The position numbers and the translations under genes are program-made. From MGBC113645 sp036308445 (GTDB lineage Bacteria > Bacillota_I > Bacilli_A > Erysipelotrichales > Coprobacillaceae): a stretch of DNA of 28,357 nt. The notes under the pieces are model-generated. The model was given only the letters and a program-made list of their open reading frames with translations, made no database searches and was not told where the DNA came from. The stretch is taken from NCBI GenBank assembly GCA_036308445.1, contig JAXJVS010000145.1:1-28357 (forward strand), in the 5' to 3' direction. Positions 1 through 6,614 of the stretch are shown one piece after another (within the stretch, counting starts at the first letter, position 1; each line of letters opens with the position of its first letter).

Positions 1-114
1 ATAAATAAAATAAATAAGAACCATGGGACACATGGGGATAGCTCGTTGATACTTATAACGTCAGTTATATTGAGCGAGAAGCTCCCGCTTCTATAAGCGG
101 AGAGGGCATGTCAC
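1..114 (+). mobile_element. Right end of an IS200/IS605-type (TnpB-class) element, partial
   Basis: Non-coding DNA that folds into consecutive hairpins and ends in a GTCAC-like tail at 110-114. The arrangement is CCATG/CATGG around a 5-nt loop (about 22-36), CTCG/CGAG enclosing ATAAC/GTTAT (about 42-77), then CCGCTT/AAGCGG (about 85-100) followed by AGAGGGCATGTCAC. This GAAGCTCCC...hairpin...GTCAC ending is what I know from right ends of IS605/IS1341-type elements carrying tnpB. No transposase or tnpB coding sequence is inside the window; it would have to lie to the left. The exact boundary is inferred from the CAC end, and family assignment is by recall only. Confidence 0.55.
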
Positions 115-130
115 TTATCTTGATTCTTAT
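21..130 (+). ncRNA. Omega-RNA-like 3' end with putative guide
   Basis: If the left-edge element is TnpB-class, its transcript through the right end would be the reRNA/omega-RNA. The three stem-loops up to position 114 would be the scaffold, and the first 16 or so bases beyond the element, starting TTATCTTGATTCTTAT at 115, would be the guide taken from flanking DNA. The hairpins are seen directly; the RNA identity is inferred from TnpB biology. The 5' end is outside the window. Confidence 0.4.
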
Positions 131-151
131 TCATTAACAATTTATGATCCA

Positions 152-364
152 TTGAATTTAAAACAGATATATAATAATATAACTGATCCTGTGGAACTTA
201 ATAATTATATTAATAGACATTTTTCACAATGGGCTAAAGAATATCATTTAGATAATCCAAGAAATAATAATATATCTGATAGTTTTAAAAAGAGTTATGA
301 AGAAAATCAAAAAATAATACAATTATCTAAAAATATATTTAAAAACTTTTTTAACAAGAAATAG
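152..364 (+). CDS. Hypothetical protein, possible 3' remnant of an interrupted gene
   Basis: A 70-codon frame beginning at TTG, polar and rich in Asn, Lys and Ile, with no motif I recognise. No ribosome site precedes the TTG, and the same frame stays open upstream through 115 into the end of the neighbouring mobile element. The simplest reading is therefore the C-terminal part of a gene whose front was separated by the element's insertion. It is followed by a good terminator, which fits a former transcribed gene end. It could also be a non-coding open frame. Confidence 0.35.
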   Translation: MNLKQIYNNITDPVELNNYINRHFSQWAKEYHLDNPRNNNISDSFKKSYEENQKIIQLSKNIFKNFFNKK

Positions 365-405
365 ATGCTTAAGGGTAATCACAGTAAGTTAATATCGTGA
401 TATAT

Positions 406-440
406 AAACCAGAAATAGAAGTTTCTGGTTTTATTTTTTT
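406..440 (+). terminator. Rho-independent terminator
   Basis: Perfect 10-bp stem AAACCAGAAA/TTTCTGGTTT with a 6-nt loop, followed by TATTTTTTT. It closes the upstream remnant region and insulates the MATE gene. Confidence 0.85.
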
Positions 441-497
441 GAAGTCAAAAGAATGGGGATAAAGAAACGATAGGATTATTAGAGAAAAGTTAATAAT

Positions 498-525
498 TTG
501 ACAATTTCTATGATATGTATATAAT
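498..525 (+). promoter_or_regulatory. Promoter of the MATE gene at 554
   Basis: Perfect TTGACA (498-503), 16-bp spacer, perfect TATAAT (520-525). It lies about 28 bp before the start codon, with AGGAGTG at 541-547 as the ribosome site. Confidence 0.85.
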
Positions 526-553
526 TAAAATTATTGTTTAAGGAGTGTAAATA

Positions 554-1972
554 ATGGCTGAATCAAATAAATTAGGTTATGAAAAAATATCAAAATTATT
601 GTTATCATTAGCAATACCTTCAATAATAGCACAATTAGTAAATATGCTATATAACATGGTAGATAGAATATATATTGGACAAATGAATAATGGGACAACA
701 GCAATGGCAGCATTATCAGTTACTTTACCGATTATTACTTTTATTACAGCTTTTACTCAATTAGTAGGAACTGGAGGTGCACCATTATGTGCTATTCGTT
801 TAGGTGAAAATAAAAAAGATAAAGCTGAAGAGATAATGACTAATAGTTTTTCTCTATTGTTGATGATGGGGATAACTCTTACAGTTATTATATTAGTATT
901 AAAAGAACCATTACTATATTTATTTGGGGCAACTGAACAAACAATTCAGCCAGCTATTGAATATATTACTATATATGCTTTAGGTACAGTCTTTGTTCAA
1001 TTAACATTAGGTATGAATTCTTATATTAATACTCAAGGTTTTGCAAAGATTGGTATGCGTACTGTTATTATTGGTGCAGTATTAAATATTATTTTGGATC
1101 CTATCTTTATTTTTATACTAGATATGGGAGTAAGTGGTGCTGCACTAGCAACTATTATTTCACAAGGTGTTTCAGCTCTCTGGGTTATGAAGTTTTTATT
1201 TTCTAAGAAGAGTTTTATTAAGATTAGGAAGCAGTATTTAAAACCTAAATTATCTATTTCATTATCAATCATGGGATTAGGTATATCACCATTTGTGATG
1301 AGTGCGACAGAAAGTTTTTTGCAGATATCTTTTAATAATCAATTAAGTTTATTTGGTGGGACTATGGCTATTGCAACTATGTCTATACTTACAAGTTTAT
1401 GGCAGTTTATTACTTTACCTTTACAGGGATTATGTCAAGGTGCTCAGCCAATTATGAGTTATAATTATGGTGCTAATAATTATACAAGAGTAAGAAATAC
1501 GTTTAAATTATTATTTAAACTATGTGTTGGTTTTTCTTGTGTTGTTGGTTTTTTAATAATCTTTTTTTCGGATTTCTTTGTGTCTATCTTTACAAATGAT
1601 ATAGAAACTGTAAAATTTGCATCTTGGGCATTAAAAGTATATATAGCTGGTTCAGTATTATTTGGTGCTCAAATTGCATGTCAGCAATCTTTTATGGCTT
1701 TAGGACAAGCAAAGATATCTTTAACTATGGCTATCTTTAGAAAGATTATCTTATTAATACCATTAATTTATATATTTCCATTTATATTTAAAGATACATC
1801 TATTGCAATAATGTGTGCTGAAGGAATCATGAATATGGTTAATGATGGAACAAGAGTTTTTGCAGTATTATTTGCAGAACCTGTTTCTGATGTTTTAGCA
1901 GCTCTTACAACTTCGACAATGTTTTATCGTTTTTATAAGAAAAGTCTTTGTTTAGAAGATAAAAAATTATAA
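554..1972 (+). CDS. MATE family efflux transporter (MepA-like)
   Basis: A 472-residue inner-membrane exporter of the multidrug and toxic compound extrusion family, which couples Na+ or H+ entry to extrusion of cationic drugs or metabolites. The two-fold MATE repeat is visible: the N-half begins with SLAIPSIIAQLVNMLYNMVD and continues with a GxGxG-like VGTGGAP segment; the C-half has SFNNQLSLFGG and GLCQGAQPIMSYNYGA, typical of MepA-type members. The C-terminus carries AEPVSDVLAALTT. The stretch before it (about 415-437) seems about 20 residues longer than I expect for MepA, but I cannot align it. The gene has its own consensus promoter and AGGAGTG ribosome site, and cysE starts about 50 bp downstream, so they may be co-transcribed. 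Substrate unknown. Confidence 0.9.
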   Translation: MAESNKLGYEKISKLLLSLAIPSIIAQLVNMLYNMVDRIYIGQMNNGTTAMAALSVTLPIITFITAFTQLVGTGGAPLCAIRLGENKKDKAEEIMTNSFSLLLMMGITLTVIILVLKEPLLYLFGATEQTIQPAIEYITIYALGTVFVQLTLGMNSYINTQGFAKIGMRTVIIGAVLNIILDPIFIFILDMGVSGAALATIISQGVSALWVMKFLFSKKSFIKIRKQYLKPKLSISLSIMGLGISPFVMSATESFLQISFNNQLSLFGGTMAIATMSILTSLWQFITLPLQGLCQGAQPIMSYNYGANNYTRVRNTFKLLFKLCVGFSCVVGFLIIFFSDFFVSIFTNDIETVKFASWALKVYIAGSVLFGAQIACQQSFMALGQAKISLTMAIFRKIILLIPLIYIFPFIFKDTSIAIMCAEGIMNMVNDGTRVFAVLFAEPVSDVLAALTTSTMFYRFYKKSLCLEDKKL

Positions 1973-2024
1973 CATAAGTTGTAAGAAATATAAAAAAATG
2001 TTTAAATATGTTAGAGGTGTGGTT

Positions 2025-2564
2025 ATGAGAGAAAAGAATTTAATTGACAGGGTACTAGAAATAGATCCTGCTGCTAGAAATAAATTTAATGTTGTAGTGA
2101 ATTATCCAGGAGTACATGCGATGTGTTTCTATCGTATTACACATTTTCTTTGGGGACATCATTTTTACTTTATTGCTCGTTTTTTAAGTCAGTTTGCTAG
2201 ATTTTTAACTGGTATTGAAATTCATCCAGGAGCTACCATTGGTAAAAGATTTTTTATTGATCATGGTATGGGTGTTGTTATTGGGGAAACAACTATCATT
2301 GGAGATGATTGTATTTTATATCAAGGTGTAACTCTTGGAGGTGTAGGAACAGGAGAACATAAAGTAAAAAGACATCCAACTTTAAAAAACAATGTTATGA
2401 TTTCTTCTGGAGCTAGAATTATTGGTGATGTGACTATTGGTGATAATAGTATTGTTGGGGCTTCTTCTGTTGTGTTGAAAGATGTACCTGCTAATTGTAC
2501 TGTTATTGGTATTCCTGGTAGAATTGTAAAACAGGATGGTATAAGAGTAGATAAAGAGTTATAA
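2025..2564 (+). CDS. cysE: Serine O-acetyltransferase
   Basis: Transfers acetyl from acetyl-CoA to L-serine to give O-acetylserine, the cysteine precursor, in the cytoplasm. The left-handed beta-helix hexapeptide repeats run from about residue 63 to 170 (for example IEIHPGATIG, VIGETTIIGDD, IIGDVTIGDNSIVGA). Catalytic residues are visible in FIDHG (D79-H80) and KRHPT (H117), with the glycine-rich GVTLGGVGTG in between. The protein is 179 residues, the short Bacillus-type form lacking the long N-terminal helical domain of E. coli CysE. I chose ATG 2025 because AGAGGTG (2013-2019) sits 5 nt before it; an in-frame ATG at 1998 has no ribosome site. No cysteine synthase gene is adjacent. Confidence 0.93.
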   Translation: MREKNLIDRVLEIDPAARNKFNVVVNYPGVHAMCFYRITHFLWGHHFYFIARFLSQFARFLTGIEIHPGATIGKRFFIDHGMGVVIGETTIIGDDCILYQGVTLGGVGTGEHKVKRHPTLKNNVMISSGARIIGDVTIGDNSIVGASSVVLKDVPANCTVIGIPGRIVKQDGIRVDKEL

Positions 2565-2568
2565 AAAT

Positions 2569-2598
2569 ACTCCTTGTTCATAAATATGAATAAGGAGT
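2569..2598 (+). promoter_or_regulatory. Hairpin containing the downstream ribosome site
   Basis: A 13-bp stem (one G-T pair) with an AAAT loop directly after the cysE stop. The 5' arm starts ACTCCTT and the 3' arm ends AAGGAGT. That AAGGAGT is also the Shine-Dalgarno of the 59-residue ORF starting at 2605, so the structure would hide it. Only TTTT follows, so it is at best a weak terminator. Confidence 0.6.
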
Positions 2599-2604
2599 GA
2601 TTTT

Positions 2605-2784
2605 ATGTCTATAGAATTACAGGCTAATTTGTATTATTATCATTTGGGTTTAGTAAAAAGAGAAGATAATTTATATTGTTTAGTAGATTTAGATACGAAT
2701 GAATGGTATGAGAAGATGACGATTTATTATATCAGAAAGTTATTAAATACATGGAATCAGAATACAAGGTATAAAACAAGGTGA
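2605..2784 (+). CDS. Small hypothetical protein (59 aa)
   Basis: An ATG ORF of 59 codons with a strong AAGGAGT ribosome site 6 nt upstream. The product is tyrosine-rich (YYY at 10-12, YY at 41-42) and basic at its C-terminus. It has no membrane segment, signal peptide or motif that I recognise. Its stop codon lies inside the following terminator stem, a tight fit seen at several real genes in this window and a modest argument that it is expressed. Its ribosome site is buried in the hairpin after cysE, so translation may be conditional. Confidence 0.5.
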   Translation: MSIELQANLYYYHLGLVKREDNLYCLVDLDTNEWYEKMTIYYIRKLLNTWNQNTRYKTR

Positions 2785-2808
2785 TAAGCATTTCACTTTG
2801 TATTTTTT
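2776..2808 (+). terminator. Terminator of the cysE region
   Basis: ACAAGGTGA (2776-2784) pairs with TCACTTTGT (2793-2801), with one G-T pair, followed by ATTTTTT. The 5' arm includes the stop codon of the 59-residue ORF. Confidence 0.75.
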
Positions 2809-2816
2809 CTTTTGTT

Positions 2817-2825
2817 TGGTAAAAT
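2817..2825 (+). promoter_or_regulatory. Extended -10 promoter of the 73-residue gene
   Basis: TGGTAAAAT matches an extended -10 (TGN-TAAAAT), only a weak -35 (TTGTAT) lies about 16 bp upstream. Predicted transcription start is around 2832, so only the ATG at 2842 among the in-frame starts would be on the transcript. Confidence 0.45.
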
Positions 2826-2841
2826 GATAGTGGTGATAATT

Positions 2842-3063
2842 ATGAAACGTTTAATTCAAAATACAACTAGACAAGAAAGAATAGATATTATTAACGAGTT
2901 ATATCATTGCCATAATGGTGATTGTGAAAATTGTGGAATATGTAAGATATTTGTAGGAACATCACCATTAGAAGTCTTTGAACCTTATATTGAAGGATAT
3001 CAAGAATTAAATGAGGTATCAATGGAATTTAATCAAAAAAGAATGAAGTCATTGTTTAAATAA
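2842..3063 (+). CDS. Small cysteine-cluster protein (73 aa), function unknown
   Basis: A 73-residue soluble protein with a dense cysteine cluster, CHNGDCENCGIC (spacing C-x4-C-x2-C-x2-C, residues about 23-34), that looks able to bind a metal ion or iron-sulfur cluster. The rest is helical and charged. An in-frame TTG at 2812 precedes the predicted promoter -10, so I place the start at ATG 2842; GTGGTGAT just before it is a modest ribosome site. The gene converges on the methionine-sulfoxide reductase gene and overlaps it by 8 bp inside a shared hairpin. I do not recognise the family; metal binding is inference from cysteine spacing only. Confidence 0.7.
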   Translation: MKRLIQNTTRQERIDIINELYHCHNGDCENCGICKIFVGTSPLEVFEPYIEGYQELNEVSMEFNQKRMKSLFK

Positions 3064-3076
3064 ATGAAACAATGAC
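3048..3076. terminator. Bidirectional terminator between convergent genes
   Basis: GTCATTGTTT (3048-3057) pairs perfectly with AAACAATGAC (3067-3076). Both stop codons of the converging genes lie in or beside the stem-loop. A T-rich tract follows on each strand (CTATTTTTTC to the right; CATTCTTTTTTG on the minus strand to the left). Confidence 0.7.
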
Positions 3077-3499
3077 TTCTACTATTTTTTCTAAAAATTC
3101 TTGGTCAGCAATAGTAAATCTATTGAATGATGGAGAATCAATATCTAATACTCCAAATAATTGATTCTCTTTGATTATTGGTAAGACAATTTCACTATTA
3201 CTAGCGCTATCACAGGCAATATGCCCTGGAAAATCATGAACATTATCCACACGTTGTACTGCTAAATTTTTAGCTGCCGTTCCACATACTCCTTTTCCCA
3301 TTTTGATATGTGTACATGCAACTTTCCCTTGGAATGGTCCTAATACTAATTCTTCGTTTTTATAAATATAGAACCCTACCCAATTGATATCATCTAATAT
3401 TTCATTTAAAAAAGCACTCGTATTAGATAAATTTGCGATGAGATCATGTTCGTTTTCTACGATAGCTTTTAACTGTTTTACAAAAAGATTGTTTATCAT
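3056..3499 (-). CDS. msrC: Free methionine-(R)-sulfoxide reductase (GAF domain)
   Basis: Reduces free L-methionine-R-sulfoxide to methionine using a thiol relay inside a GAF fold; a cytoplasmic oxidative-stress repair enzyme. The 147-residue protein is essentially one GAF domain. The three cysteines of the fRMsr family are all present: VACT (C62), GVCG (C72) and HIACD (C96), with spacings of 10 and 24 identical to the E. coli enzyme. WVGFYIY and GPFQGKVACT are typical family stretches, and LGVLDIDSP-like FGVLDIDSP is near the C-terminus. It is divergent from the HD-domain gene with 49 bp between start codons and shares a palindromic leader with it. Confidence 0.92.
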   Translation of the reverse strand: MINNLFVKQLKAIVENEHDLIANLSNTSAFLNEILDDINWVGFYIYKNEELVLGPFQGKVACTHIKMGKGVCGTAAKNLAVQRVDNVHDFPGHIACDSASNSEIVLPIIKENQLFGVLDIDSPSFNRFTIADQEFLEKIVEVIVSFI

Positions 3500-3506
3500 T
3501 TGCTTT

Positions 3507-3540
3507 CACCTCATAAATAGTATACCATACTTATGAGGTG
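3507..3540. promoter_or_regulatory. Palindromic divergent control region
   Basis: CACCTCATAA (3507-3516) and TTATGAGGTG (3531-3540) are perfect inverted repeats 14 bp apart. Each arm contains the GAGGTG ribosome site of one of the two divergent genes (msrC to the left, the HD-domain gene to the right). A TATACT -10 for the leftward gene can be read between the arms (minus strand, 3519-3524). The gap between start codons is so short that the two promoters must overlap each other or the opposite coding region. Confidence 0.55.
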
Positions 3541-3548
3541 ATGCAAAA

Positions 3549-4766
3549 ATGAAATTGAGTCAAGTAAAAATGTGTGAAGATCATCCTTTATATCATATTG
3601 CGATAGGTAGGAAAGAAGAACTATATCAAAGAAGAAATGATTTAAGGAGTGCATTTGGTAGAGATTATACAAGAATTATCTTTTCTCAAGGATATCGTAG
3701 ATTAAAACATAAAACTCAGGTCTTTTTTGCAGTAAAAGATGATCATGTTTGTACAAGAAGTGAACATGTCAATCTTGTTGAATCTATTAGTTATACAATT
3801 GCGAGTGAATTAGGACTAAATACTGAATTAACAAAAGCTATTGCAGTAGGGCATGATATAGGACATGCACCCTTTGGTCATGGTGGTGAAAAGATATTAT
3901 CAGAAATTGCAGAAAGTCAAGGGTTATCTCATTTCTGGCACGAGAAGAATAGTTTGAAGTTTGTGGATGACATTGAGTTATTAGAAGATAATTATCATCA
4001 TAGTCATAACTTAAATCTAACATATGCAGTGAGAGATGGTATTATATCTCATTGTGGAGAAATGAATCAGAAGTATATAAAACCTAGAGAAGAAGCTATA
4101 GATTTAGATAATTATAATTATGCTGGAGAATATAATCCTTGGACATATGAAGGATGTGTAGTCAAGATGTCTGATAAGATTGCTTATCTAGCTAGAGATA
4201 TTGAAGATGCATTAAGATTAAATATTATTACTCAAGAATTAGTTGATAGTTTAAAAGATGAATTAAATGCTTTGGGAGATTATCAATTTTATGCGATTAA
4301 TAATGGTTCTATTGTCAATTATTTCATTGCTGATGTTATTGAACATAGTTCAATTGAATTAGGGATTGGTTTATCAGATGAAGCTTTTGAAATTATGAAG
4401 AAGATTATGAAATTCAATTATTCTCATATATATTTAATTAAAAGAGTAGATGTACATAAAAAATATGTATCATTAATATTACACTCTATCTTTAATTTCT
4501 TATATGATTATTCTTATTCAGCTAATATGATAGAATCATTAAAACAGGATGAAAAAAATTATCCAGAATTAATTTCACATTACTTAAGCTGGTTAGATAA
4601 ATATGCTTTGATTGATGGAATAAAAAGGAAAGAAAAATACGATAATAAAATCATTTATGATTTTATAAATGATTCTTCTTCGTTGAGTCGTAGTATTTTA
4701 GATTATTTATCAGGAATGAGTGATGATTTTATTATTAAAGCTTTTCATGAACTGATTTCGTTTTAA
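3549..4766 (+). CDS. dgt: HD-domain dNTP triphosphohydrolase (dGTPase-like)
   Basis: Predicted to cleave a deoxynucleoside triphosphate to the nucleoside plus triphosphate, controlling dNTP pools in the cytoplasm. The metal-binding HD signature is complete: H73 (SEHV), H102-D103 (GHDIGHAPFGH) and D209 (MSDKIAYLARDIEDA). The N-terminal FGRDYTRIIFSQGYRRLKHKTQVF is the standard dGTPase entry motif. At 405 residues it is shorter than E. coli Dgt (about 505) and close to the dGTPase-like type-2/3 proteins of Firmicutes, so the preferred nucleotide is uncertain. GAGGTG at 3535-3540 is the ribosome site, located in the palindrome shared with msrC. Confidence 0.88.
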   Translation: MKLSQVKMCEDHPLYHIAIGRKEELYQRRNDLRSAFGRDYTRIIFSQGYRRLKHKTQVFFAVKDDHVCTRSEHVNLVESISYTIASELGLNTELTKAIAVGHDIGHAPFGHGGEKILSEIAESQGLSHFWHEKNSLKFVDDIELLEDNYHHSHNLNLTYAVRDGIISHCGEMNQKYIKPREEAIDLDNYNYAGEYNPWTYEGCVVKMSDKIAYLARDIEDALRLNIITQELVDSLKDELNALGDYQFYAINNGSIVNYFIADVIEHSSIELGIGLSDEAFEIMKKIMKFNYSHIYLIKRVDVHKKYVSLILHSIFNFLYDYSYSANMIESLKQDEKNYPELISHYLSWLDKYALIDGIKRKEKYDNKIIYDFINDSSSLSRSILDYLSGMSDDFIIKAFHELISF

Positions 4767-4830
4767 TGGCTATAATTTATTGTTGATTGAGGTATCTCTT
4801 TAATGTGAGGAAAAGCTAATTGTTGCATGA

Positions 4831-4852
4831 GAGCTATTAATAGCTCTTTTTT
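4831..4852 (+). terminator. Terminator downstream of the HD-domain gene
   Basis: Perfect 16-bp palindrome GAGCTATTAATAGCTC (6-bp stem with TTAA loop), followed by TTTTTT. Confidence 0.75.
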
Positions 4853-5099
4853 ATATGTACGAATTTATGGTTTGGAGTCAATAGAAGCTTATTATTCCTT
4901 AAATTTTCATATATTAATATGCTACATTGCTTACAAACATCTAGTTATATTCTTTGTTTTTTTTATGAGAATAAAATGATTATTATATTGTTTTATAATA
5001 GTATGAAAATGACTACTTGTGATTTTATTTTGTGGAAAAAAAGGTTTTAGTCTATAGAAAATAATGATACAATATAAAAATAAGTGAGGGGGAATTTAT
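4853..5099. other. Intergenic region upstream of metA
   Basis: About 250 bp after the terminator with no convincing ORF. TACAAT at 5068-5073 is a plausible -10 for metA with only a poor -35 (TTTTAG around 5045), giving a leader of about 20 nt with GAGGGGG as ribosome site. An earlier TATAAT lies in the TTTTATAATAG stretch near 4992-4999. I see no S-box, T-box or other methionine riboswitch fold here. Confidence 0.5.
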
Positions 5100-6032
5100 A
5101 TGCCAATTAAAATACCTGATGATTTACCGGCATCTAAAATACTAAGAGAAGAAAATATATTTGTTATGGATGAGACAAGAGCATCTACACAAAGAATTAG
5201 ACCTTTAAAAATATTAATATTAAATATAATGCCTACTAAGATTGTAACTGAAACACAGTTATTAAGAATGTTATCTAATACACCGCTACAGATGGAAATT
5301 GATTGGATTCATATGGAAACTCATGAATCTAAAAATGTATCTAAGGAACATTTGTTGGCTTTTTATAAAACTTTTGATGAAATTAAAGATAATAAATATG
5401 ATGGTTTAATTATCACTGGTGCACCAGTAGAAAAATTAGAATTTGAAGAAGTTGATTATTGGGACGAGTTTACTAAATTATTAGATTGGTCGAAGACTCA
5501 TGTATTTAGTTCATTCTTTATTTGTTGGGCAGCACAAGCAACATTACATCATTTTTATGGAATTAATAAACATTTATTACCACATAAATTAACAGGAGTA
5601 TACTTACATCATACCAATGCTTCTAAAATGAAAAGAAAGATATTAAGAGGATTTGATTATCAGTTCTATGCTCCTCATTCTCGATATACTACAGTCTTAG
5701 CAGATGAAATAGAAAAGATTGGTGATTTAGATATCTTAGCTCAGTCTGATGAAGCAGGGGTTTATATAGTAGCCTGTAAAGATGGTTCAAGATTCTTTGT
5801 AACTGGACATCCTGAATATGATCCTGATACTTTAGATAAAGAATATCGTAGAGATTTAAAAAATCCTGATATTGAAAGTGAAATGCCTAAGAACTATTAT
5901 TTGAATGATGATATTAATGGTGAAATACAAGTGAAATGGCGTTCTCACGCTTATTTGATTTTTTCTAACTGGTTGAACTATTATGTTTACCAGCAAACAC
6001 CTTATAATCTTGACGAATTAAAGGAGAGATAA
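5100..6032 (+). CDS. metA: Homoserine O-acetyltransferase
   Basis: Acylates L-homoserine, the committed step of methionine synthesis. The 310-residue MetA/HTS-type fold shows the nucleophile C142 (FICWAAQAT), H236 and E238 (VTGHPEYD), and the N-terminal MPIKIPDDLPA typical of the family. Position 111, in TGAPVEKL, is glutamate; in characterised MetA enzymes Glu111 selects acetyl-CoA and Gly111 selects succinyl-CoA, so acetyl transfer is predicted despite the common omega-succinyl annotation. The strong GAGGGGG ribosome site precedes the ATG. A small membrane-protein gene follows after 2 bp and uses a ribosome site inside the end of metA. No other methionine genes are adjacent. Confidence 0.94.
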   Translation: MPIKIPDDLPASKILREENIFVMDETRASTQRIRPLKILILNIMPTKIVTETQLLRMLSNTPLQMEIDWIHMETHESKNVSKEHLLAFYKTFDEIKDNKYDGLIITGAPVEKLEFEEVDYWDEFTKLLDWSKTHVFSSFFICWAAQATLHHFYGINKHLLPHKLTGVYLHHTNASKMKRKILRGFDYQFYAPHSRYTTVLADEIEKIGDLDILAQSDEAGVYIVACKDGSRFFVTGHPEYDPDTLDKEYRRDLKNPDIESEMPKNYYLNDDINGEIQVKWRSHAYLIFSNWLNYYVYQQTPYNLDELKER

Positions 6033-6034
6033 CA

Positions 6035-6211
6035 ATGTATGTTGATTTAATTTTGCCAACATTGATTATGACTTTTTTAGCTATTATTGCAGTATGTATG
6101 ATTGTTTTTCCAATTCTGTTTTTAATTCAAAGAAGAAAACATCATAAAGAACTTATAGCTATCTTAAAAGAAAACAAATTTATTAAGAATCTTGTAGAAA
6201 AATCTAAATGA
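6035..6211 (+). CDS. Small single-pass membrane protein (58 aa)
   Basis: A 58-codon ORF whose ATG lies 2 bp after the metA stop, with AAGGAGAG (6021-6028) inside the end of metA as ribosome site, so it is probably translationally coupled. The N-terminal third is a strongly hydrophobic helix (about residues 5-31), followed by QRRKHHKEL and a basic amphipathic tail, predicting a cytoplasmic C-terminus. I recognise no family. It is either a small regulatory or scaffold membrane protein or a spurious coupled frame; position and ribosome site favour a real gene. Confidence 0.6.
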   Translation: MYVDLILPTLIMTFLAIIAVCMIVFPILFLIQRRKHHKELIAILKENKFIKNLVEKSK

Positions 6212-6274
6212 CAATTTATGATTTTATGATAGTAGATAGAATTCTATTAATAAATCATATTGCTTTATATTAAG

Positions 6275-6317
6275 AGATTATTCATCAATTGAGTGATTAA
6301 TGCGTGAATAGTCTTTT
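6275..6317 (+). terminator. Terminator of the metA operon
   Basis: AGATTATTCA (6275-6284) pairs with TGAATAGTCT (6305-6314), with one G-T pair, over a 20-nt loop, followed by TTTTT. Confidence 0.65.
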
Positions 6318-6385
6318 TATATAGTGAATACTTTTAATGTTATACTTATATATACAGCATGTTTCTTGCTTGATTTTATTAAAAA

Positions 6386-6442
6386 ACTTATAAATATAAT
6401 TGAAAGTATTACAATTATATTATGTTAAATAAGTGAGTTTTT
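6386..6442. repeat. AT-rich inverted repeat in the metA-GH32 gap
   Basis: AATATAATTG (6393-6402) and CAATTATATT (6412-6421) are perfect inverted repeats with a 9-nt loop, flanked by outer ACTTAT/ATAAGT and a GAGTTTTT tail. It could be a second weak terminator or a regulator site. The rest of 6318-6560 has no supported gene. Confidence 0.45.
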
Positions 6443-6563
6443 AAAAATGTTATCTATTTTTGATTCATTCTTTTCTTATTTATTAAAGATTGATAAAATT
6501 CATCGATACTTCTAAAAGATAGAAAGGTTTTAGATATGGAAGAATCCATAAAATATGTAATTC

Positions 6564-6592
6564 TTTTCATTTGATGAATTTAAAGTTATAAT
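6564..6592 (+). promoter_or_regulatory. Putative promoter of the GH32 gene
   Basis: TTTTCA (weak -35, 6564-6569), 17-bp spacer, perfect TATAAT (6587-6592), then AGAGAGG at 6601-6607 as ribosome site. Confidence 0.5.
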
Positions 6593-6614
6593 TGAAGAAA
6601 AGAGAGGTATTGAT

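Noticed and set aside
4853..5099. Methionine riboswitch in the metA leader
   Set aside because: The best -10 box leaves only about 20 nt of leader, and no multi-helix aptamer or terminator hairpin is visible near the gene.
6536..6574. 12-codon ORF MEESIKYVILFI upstream of the GH32 gene, considered as a leader peptide
   Set aside because: It lies upstream of the best promoter for the GH32 gene and has no structural link to its start.
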